DNA of 36,717 bases, taken from a bacterium (GTDB taxonomy: Bacteria > Bacillota > Limnochordia > DTU080 > RSA5). Numbering within the stretch: position 1 is the stretch's first letter; the number at the start of each line of letters is the position of its first letter. The stretch lies in assembly GCA_002919195.1 (NCBI GenBank), contig PKEU01000025.1, forward strand, positions 1-36,717, written 5' to 3'. Below, one piece after another: positions 28,514 to 36,717 of the stretch. The position numbers and the translations under genes were made by a program. Below the pieces are notes generated by a model. That model was not told the DNA's origin and did no database searches. It worked only from the letters and a program-made list of their open reading frames with translations.

Positions 28514-29560
28514 ATGAAGCAACTCCAGGTCCTGCGAAAGATCGCTCCCGAGATCGGGGAGCTGGTCGAACGACGCCATACTGTCCTGCAAAACGTGCTT
28601 TTCGTCCAGCCCATCGGCCGGCGGGCCCTGGCCGCCAAGCTGGGCTGGCCGGAGCGGATGGTGCGGAAGGAGATCGATTTCCTGCGGGAGTCGGGCCTTT
28701 TGATCTGCGACGCATCGGGGATGGAGGTCTCTCCCGCGGGTGTTGTCATCCTGGAAGAGCTAAAAGAAATCATCCGCGAGTTTCACGGCCTCACCGACCT
28801 TGAGCGGGAGCTGGCCCAGCGCTTGGGTCTCAAAAGGGTTTTGGTGGTGCCGGGCGATTCCGACGCTGATGAGACGGTCAAAAAGGAGATTGCGCGGGCG
28901 ACGGCGGAGTTTCTTCATTCGGAACTGAGATCGGGCGACATCTTGGCGGTGACCGGCGGCACCACCCTGGCCGAGGTGGCCCGGAGCCTCCCTACCGCGC
29001 AAGGGGAAAAGGACATCACCGTCGTGCCGGCGCGAGGTGGGCTCGGCGAAAACGTGGAGCTGCAGGCCAACACCGTGGCTGCCGCGATCGCCCAGCGGTT
29101 GGGAGCGACGTACCGCCTGCTCCATGTTCCGGACGACCTCGGCGAAGAGGCGATGAGCACCATCGCCATGGAGCCTAAAATCAAAGAGTTGATCGATTTG
29201 ATCCGTTCCGCCCGCATCGTCTTGCACGGCATCGGCACCGCGGAAGAGATGGCAAGACGCCGGGGGCTCCCCCAGGAGTACGTAGAAATCCTGGCCCGGG
29301 AACACGCTGTGGGAGAGGCCTTTGGTTACTACTTCAACCGCGACGGAAGGATAGTCTTTGCTACCAGCAGCGTCGGCATGCGTCTCGAAGACTTGGCCGA
29401 CGTGGAGTTGGTCGTCGCCGTGGGGGGCGGCAAGTCCAAGGCCGAGGCTGCGCTGGCGGTCCTTTCCACTGGCCACCAAGACATTTACATCACCGACGAA
29501 GGCGCTGCCCGCGAGATGCTCCAGCGTCTCGATAAGCGTGCCGGGCGCGGCACGCGTTAA
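28514..29560 (+). CDS. cggR: SorC-family central glycolytic genes regulator
   Basis: MKQLQVLRKIAPEIGELVERRHTVLQNVLFVQPIGRRALAAKLGWPERMVRKEIDFLRESGLL...ILAVTGGTTLAEVA; directly upstream of gapA. RBS AGGGGGA before ATG 28514. Confidence 0.94.
   Translation: MKQLQVLRKIAPEIGELVERRHTVLQNVLFVQPIGRRALAAKLGWPERMVRKEIDFLRESGLLICDASGMEVSPAGVVILEELKEIIREFHGLTDLERELAQRLGLKRVLVVPGDSDADETVKKEIARATAEFLHSELRSGDILAVTGGTTLAEVARSLPTAQGEKDITVVPARGGLGENVELQANTVAAAIAQRLGATYRLLHVPDDLGEEAMSTIAMEPKIKELIDLIRSARIVLHGIGTAEEMARRRGLPQEYVEILAREHAVGEAFGYYFNRDGRIVFATSSVGMRLEDLADVELVVAVGGGKSKAEAALAVLSTGHQDIYITDEGAAREMLQRLDKRAGRGTR
29536..29555 (+). other. Hairpin at the extreme 3' end of cggR, upstream of gapA
   Basis: GCGTGCC 29536-29542 / GGCACGC 29549-29555, 6-nt loop. 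Confidence 0.5.
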
Positions 29561-30592
<1,032 letters not shown>

Positions 30593-30632
30593 CTGTCGCG
30601 GCACGTTCATTGCATGAGGGGGTGCGGGCGCA

Positions 30633-31847
30633 ATGTCGACACAGCGCTCACCAGTCAGGACGAAGAAGACTGTCAAAGAGATCGACGTGAAAGGGAAGCG
30701 GGTGCTTGTCCGGGTCGATTTCAACGTGCCGATGGAAGACGGCAAGATCACGGACGAGACGCGCATCGTCGCCTCTCTGCCGACGTTGGAGTACCTGAAA
30801 GAGCAAGGCGCCCGTGTGATCTTAATGTCCCACCTGGGAAGGCCCAAAGGGCGGCCCGATCCGGCGCTGCGTCTCGACCCGGTCGCGACGCGCCTCGGTG
30901 AGCTTATGGGCCTCCCAGTGCGTAAAGTCGACGACTGCATCGGGGAAGAGGTGGAGGAGGCCGTCCGGGCCCTGGGCCCTGGCGAGTTCCTCCTCCTGGA
31001 AAACCTCCGTTTTCACCCTGAAGAGGAGGCCAACGACCCTGAATTTGCCCGGGCGCTGGCCCGCTTGGGAGATGTCTACGTCAACGACGCTTTTGGCGCC
31101 GCGCACCGGGCTCACGCCAGCACCGAAGGCGTCGCCCACTACTTGCCCGCCGTCGCGGGCCTGCTGCTGGCGCGGGAGCTGGAGGTCCTGGGCAAGGCGT
31201 TGGAGTCTCCCGACCGGCCCTTTGTCGCCATCTTAGGCGGCGCTAAAGTGGGCGATAAGATCGGGGTGATCGAAAACCTCGTTTCCAAGGTGGACGTGTT
31301 GGTGATCGGGGGTGGCATGGCGTACACCTTCCTGAAAGCCAAGGGCTTGGAGATCGGCAAATCCCTGCTCGACGAAAGCCGGATCGATTACGCCAAAGAG
31401 CTCTTGGCCCGGGCCGAAAAAGGCGAGATCCGCCTAGTGCTGCCCGAAGACGTGGTCGTCGCCGACTCCTTTGCTCCCGACGCCAACAGCCAGGTCGTGC
31501 CGGTCGATGCGATCCCTGCTGACTGGGAAGGGATGGACATCGGCCCGCGAACAAGGGAAGCCATCGCCCAAGTGGTAAAAAGTGCCAAGACCATTCTTTG
31601 GAATGGTCCCATGGGCGTCTTCGAGTTCGCCGCCTTCTCCCACGGCACCAGGGCCGTTGCCCAGGCTGTTGCCGACTCGGGCGCGTTCAGCATCGTCGGC
31701 GGGGGTGACTCCGCCGCCGCGGTGCAACAAGCGGGCTTGGCGGACAAGATCAGCCATGTCTCGACAGGCGGAGGCGCCAGCCTCGAATTTTTGGAGGGCA
31801 AAGAGCTTCCTGGCGTCGCCGCGCTCATGGATGCCGGCGAGGCGTGA
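30633..31847 (+). CDS. pgk: Phosphoglycerate kinase
   Basis: [32 protein letters not shown]...MSHLGRPKG...GGGDSAAAV. Confidence 0.98.
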   Translation: MSTQRSPVRTKKTVKEIDVKGKRVLVRVDFNVPMEDGKITDETRIVASLPTLEYLKEQGARVILMSHLGRPKGRPDPALRLDPVATRLGELMGLPVRKVDDCIGEEVEEAVRALGPGEFLLLENLRFHPEEEANDPEFARALARLGDVYVNDAFGAAHRAHASTEGVAHYLPAVAGLLLARELEVLGKALESPDRPFVAILGGAKVGDKIGVIENLVSKVDVLVIGGGMAYTFLKAKGLEIGKSLLDESRIDYAKELLARAEKGEIRLVLPEDVVVADSFAPDANSQVVPVDAIPADWEGMDIGPRTREAIAQVVKSAKTILWNGPMGVFEFAAFSHGTRAVAQAVADSGAFSIVGGGDSAAAVQQAGLADKISHVSTGGGASLEFLEGKELPGVAALMDAGEA

Positions 31848-31873
31848 GCGCCACAAGGGAAGGGGCTTATTCC

Positions 31874-32626
31874 ATGCGGAAACCGATCATTGCAGGAAAC
31901 TGGAAGATGAACAAGACGGCAAGTGAAGCCGTCCGGCTCGCGAAACAGATCAAAGTGCTCGTCGCTGATGAGGTCAAAGGGATCGAAGTGGTCCTTTGTC
32001 CGCCTTTTACCGCCCTGTATCCTGTCGCAGAAGTGATCAAGGGTTCGGGCATCCAATTGGGAGCCCAGGACGTCTTTTGGGAAGACGAGGGCGCTTACAC
32101 CGGCGAGATCTCGCCCGTGATGCTCAAGGATCTGGGATGCCACTACGTGATCGTAGGGCACTCGGAGCGCCGGGAGTACTTCCACGAGACCGACGAGGAC
32201 GTGCGGCGCAAAGTGGACGCGGCGCTCGCGAAAGGGATCGGCGTCATCGCCTGCGTGGGCGAAACCTTAAAGGAACGCCAGGAGGGCAAGACCGAAGCTG
32301 TGGTCTCCCGCGAGGTGCGAGCCATCGTCGACGGGCTCGAGCTCGCGGATCCGGCCCATCTCGTCATCGCGTACGAGCCCATCTGGGCCATCGGCACTGG
32401 CGAGACGGCGACCAGCCAAGAGGCCAACCGCGTGGCGGCCTTGATTCGCGAGGAGATCGCCGCCGCGTTGGGGGCGGACGTCGCTCGCGAGATCCGGATC
32501 CAGTACGGGGGCAGCGTCAAGCCGGAAAACATCAGCGCCTTCATGCAAGAGGAAGAGATTGACGGCGCCCTCGTCGGCGGGGCGAGCCTGGACGCGTCGA
32601 CGTTTGCCCAGATCGTGAAGTTTTAG
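31874..32626 (+). CDS. tpiA: Triosephosphate isomerase
   Basis: MRKPIIAGNWKMNKTASEAV...VIVGHSERREYFHETD...VIAYEPIWAIGTG...IQYGGSVKPEN. Confidence 0.98.
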   Translation: MRKPIIAGNWKMNKTASEAVRLAKQIKVLVADEVKGIEVVLCPPFTALYPVAEVIKGSGIQLGAQDVFWEDEGAYTGEISPVMLKDLGCHYVIVGHSERREYFHETDEDVRRKVDAALAKGIGVIACVGETLKERQEGKTEAVVSREVRAIVDGLELADPAHLVIAYEPIWAIGTGETATSQEANRVAALIREEIAAALGADVAREIRIQYGGSVKPENISAFMQEEEIDGALVGGASLDASTFAQIVKF

Positions 32627-32651
32627 CGGGAAGCTAAGGAGGCAGCCTGCC

Positions 32652-35494
<2,843 letters not shown>

Positions 35495-35521
35495 GGATAG
35501 AGGCCATGGAAGAAAGTGACG

Positions 35522-35557
35522 CCCGGCGGGGACGTTCGTCCATTGTACCCCGCCGGG
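35522..35557. terminator. GC-rich inverted repeat after eno; terminator-like but no T tract
   Basis: CCCGGCGGGG 35522-35531 / CCCCGCCGGG 35548-35557. Confidence 0.4.
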
Positions 35558-35571
35558 GCCTATGTTAGGAT
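35543..35571 (+). promoter_or_regulatory. Candidate secG promoter
   Basis: TTGTAC (35543-35548), 17 nt, TAGGAT (35566-35571); weak -35 match. Confidence 0.35.
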
Positions 35572-35622
35572 GAGCGTAGCTACGAGGCCTTTGAAATCTG
35601 CCTGGTAAAGGAGGTGGCGCCC

Positions 35623-35844
35623 ATGCGGACGGTGCTGCTCATCCTCCAGTTTCTCGTGTCGCTCTCCTTGATTGTGGTCGTCTTATTGCAACGAAGTAAA
35701 GGAGAGGGCCTCGGCTCCATCGGGGGTGGAGCGCAGATCTTCTTCGATAAGGCCCGGGGGATTGACCGGGTGATGGAGCGGGCCACCACAGTATTTGCGG
35801 TCCTCTTTATGGTGCTTTCCATCGCGCTCACATACATCACATGA
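35623..35844 (+). CDS. secG: Preprotein translocase subunit SecG
   Basis: MRTVLLILQFLVSLSLIVVVLLQRSKGEGLGSIGGGAQIFFDKARGIDRVMERATTVFAVLFMVLSIALTYIT: two helices around the QRSKGEGLG...GG segment. AAAGGAGG RBS. Confidence 0.95.
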   Translation: MRTVLLILQFLVSLSLIVVVLLQRSKGEGLGSIGGGAQIFFDKARGIDRVMERATTVFAVLFMVLSIALTYIT

Positions 35845-35850
35845 GAGAGA

Positions 35851-35889
35851 AAAGACCCCAAGCAGATTTGCTGGGGTCTTTCCTTGTTT
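35851..35889 (+). terminator. Intrinsic terminator after secG
   Basis: AAAGACCCCA-AGCA-GATT-TGCT-GGGGTCTTTCCTTGTTT. Confidence 0.85.
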
Positions 35890-35953
35890 CAACGGATCGC
35901 AAAGAGTGATCCGGCTAGAGCAATGAACCTACTCACACAGGGAGGCCCTCCAG

Positions 35954-36717
35954 ATGGATCTGACAACGTCGTCTGCATTATGGTCGATGGCGGTAGGAGG
36001 AGTCGCGCTGCTCTTTGCTCTTTACCTTTTCCTGCAAGTCAGGCGGGCTGACCAGGGAACGCCCAAGATGGTCGAGCTCAGCGAGGCGATTCACGAAGGG
36101 GCCATGGCGTTTCTGCGGCAAGAGTATCGCACTCTGGTCGTCTTTGTCATCGCCCTTGCCGTCGTCATCTGGTTGGTGGGCGTCTTGACGTCCCCGGAAA
36201 CCATGCAGCCGCAGACGGCTATCGCTTTCGTCTGTGGAGCGCTCTCCTCCGCGTTGGCGGGCTTTATTGGCATGAAGGCAGCCACGAGCGCCAATGTCCG
36301 CACAGCCAACGCTGCCCGGGAGGGTGGGGGAAAGGCTCTGTCCATGGCGTTTTCCGGCGGCGCGGTCATGGGGATGACCGTCGTCGGCCTGGGCGTTGTG
36401 GGCGTGGGCCTGATGGTCCTCCTGTTCGCCGATGCTGCGGACGCAAACAGCTTTAACATCATCACCGGGTTTGGCCTGGGCGCAAGCTCCATCGCCCTTT
36501 TTGCCCGTGTCGGCGGCGGCATCTACACCAAGGCGGCGGACGTGGGCGCCGACTTGGTCGGCAAAGTCGAAGCGGGCATCCCCGAAGATGACCCGCGCAA
36601 CCCTGCGGTGATCGCCGACAACGTGGGCGATAACGTCGGCGACGTCGCTGGGATGGGCGCGGACTTGTTTGAATCCTATGTTGGCTCCATCATCGCGGCC
36701 ATGGCCGTCGGCGCCAG
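35954..36717 (+). CDS. hppA: Membrane-bound ion-translocating pyrophosphatase, truncated at window end (not in supplied ORF track)
   Basis: Own translation from ATG 35954: [35 protein letters not shown]...[68 protein letters not shown]; hallmark [18 protein letters not shown] and DNVGDNVGD motifs. RBS GGGAGG. Confidence 0.97.
   Translation, partial: MDLTTSSALWSMAVGGVALLFALYLFLQVRRADQGTPKMVELSEAIHEGAMAFLRQEYRTLVVFVIALAVVIWLVGVLTSPETMQPQTAIAFVCGALSSALAGFIGMKAATSANVRTANAAREGGGKALSMAFSGGAVMGMTVVGLGVVGVGLMVLLFADAADANSFNIITGFGLGASSIALFARVGGGIYTKAADVGADLVGKVEAGIPEDDPRNPAVIADNVGDNVGDVAGMGADLFESYVGSIIAAMAVGA

Overview
The window looks like a GC-rich chromosomal segment from a Bacillota (probably thermophilic) bacterium. 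It is dense, almost entirely + strand, and has no tRNA/rRNA, CRISPR array or transposase that I can see. Order: 3' end of a class I/II aminotransferase; flavodoxin-like protein; a promoter plus T-box leader (specifier read as CUC/Leu); ilvB-ilvN-ilvC; class V aminotransferase-serA; leuA-cimA; cdaA-cdaR-glmM; nnrDE-alr-nadE; a five-gene alpha-glucan-like cassette (GT4, hexapeptide NDP-sugar pyrophosphorylase, and on the minus strand DUF4912 + GH57/DUF1957 branching-enzyme-like, divergent from GH15 glucoamylase-like); PHP hydrolase-rapZ-yvcK-whiA; cggR-gapA-pgk-tpiA-gpmI-eno; secG; and the start of a membrane-bound pyrophosphatase (hppA), which runs off the window and is absent from the supplied ORF track. 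Most genes are familiar. The most interesting items are the glucan cassette, the leucine T-box with a perfect palindrome over its promoter, a hairpin-rich ilvN-ilvC gap, a candidate CggR operator, and a hairpin at the cggR 3' end. All functional names come from reading translations by eye; no database search was run.
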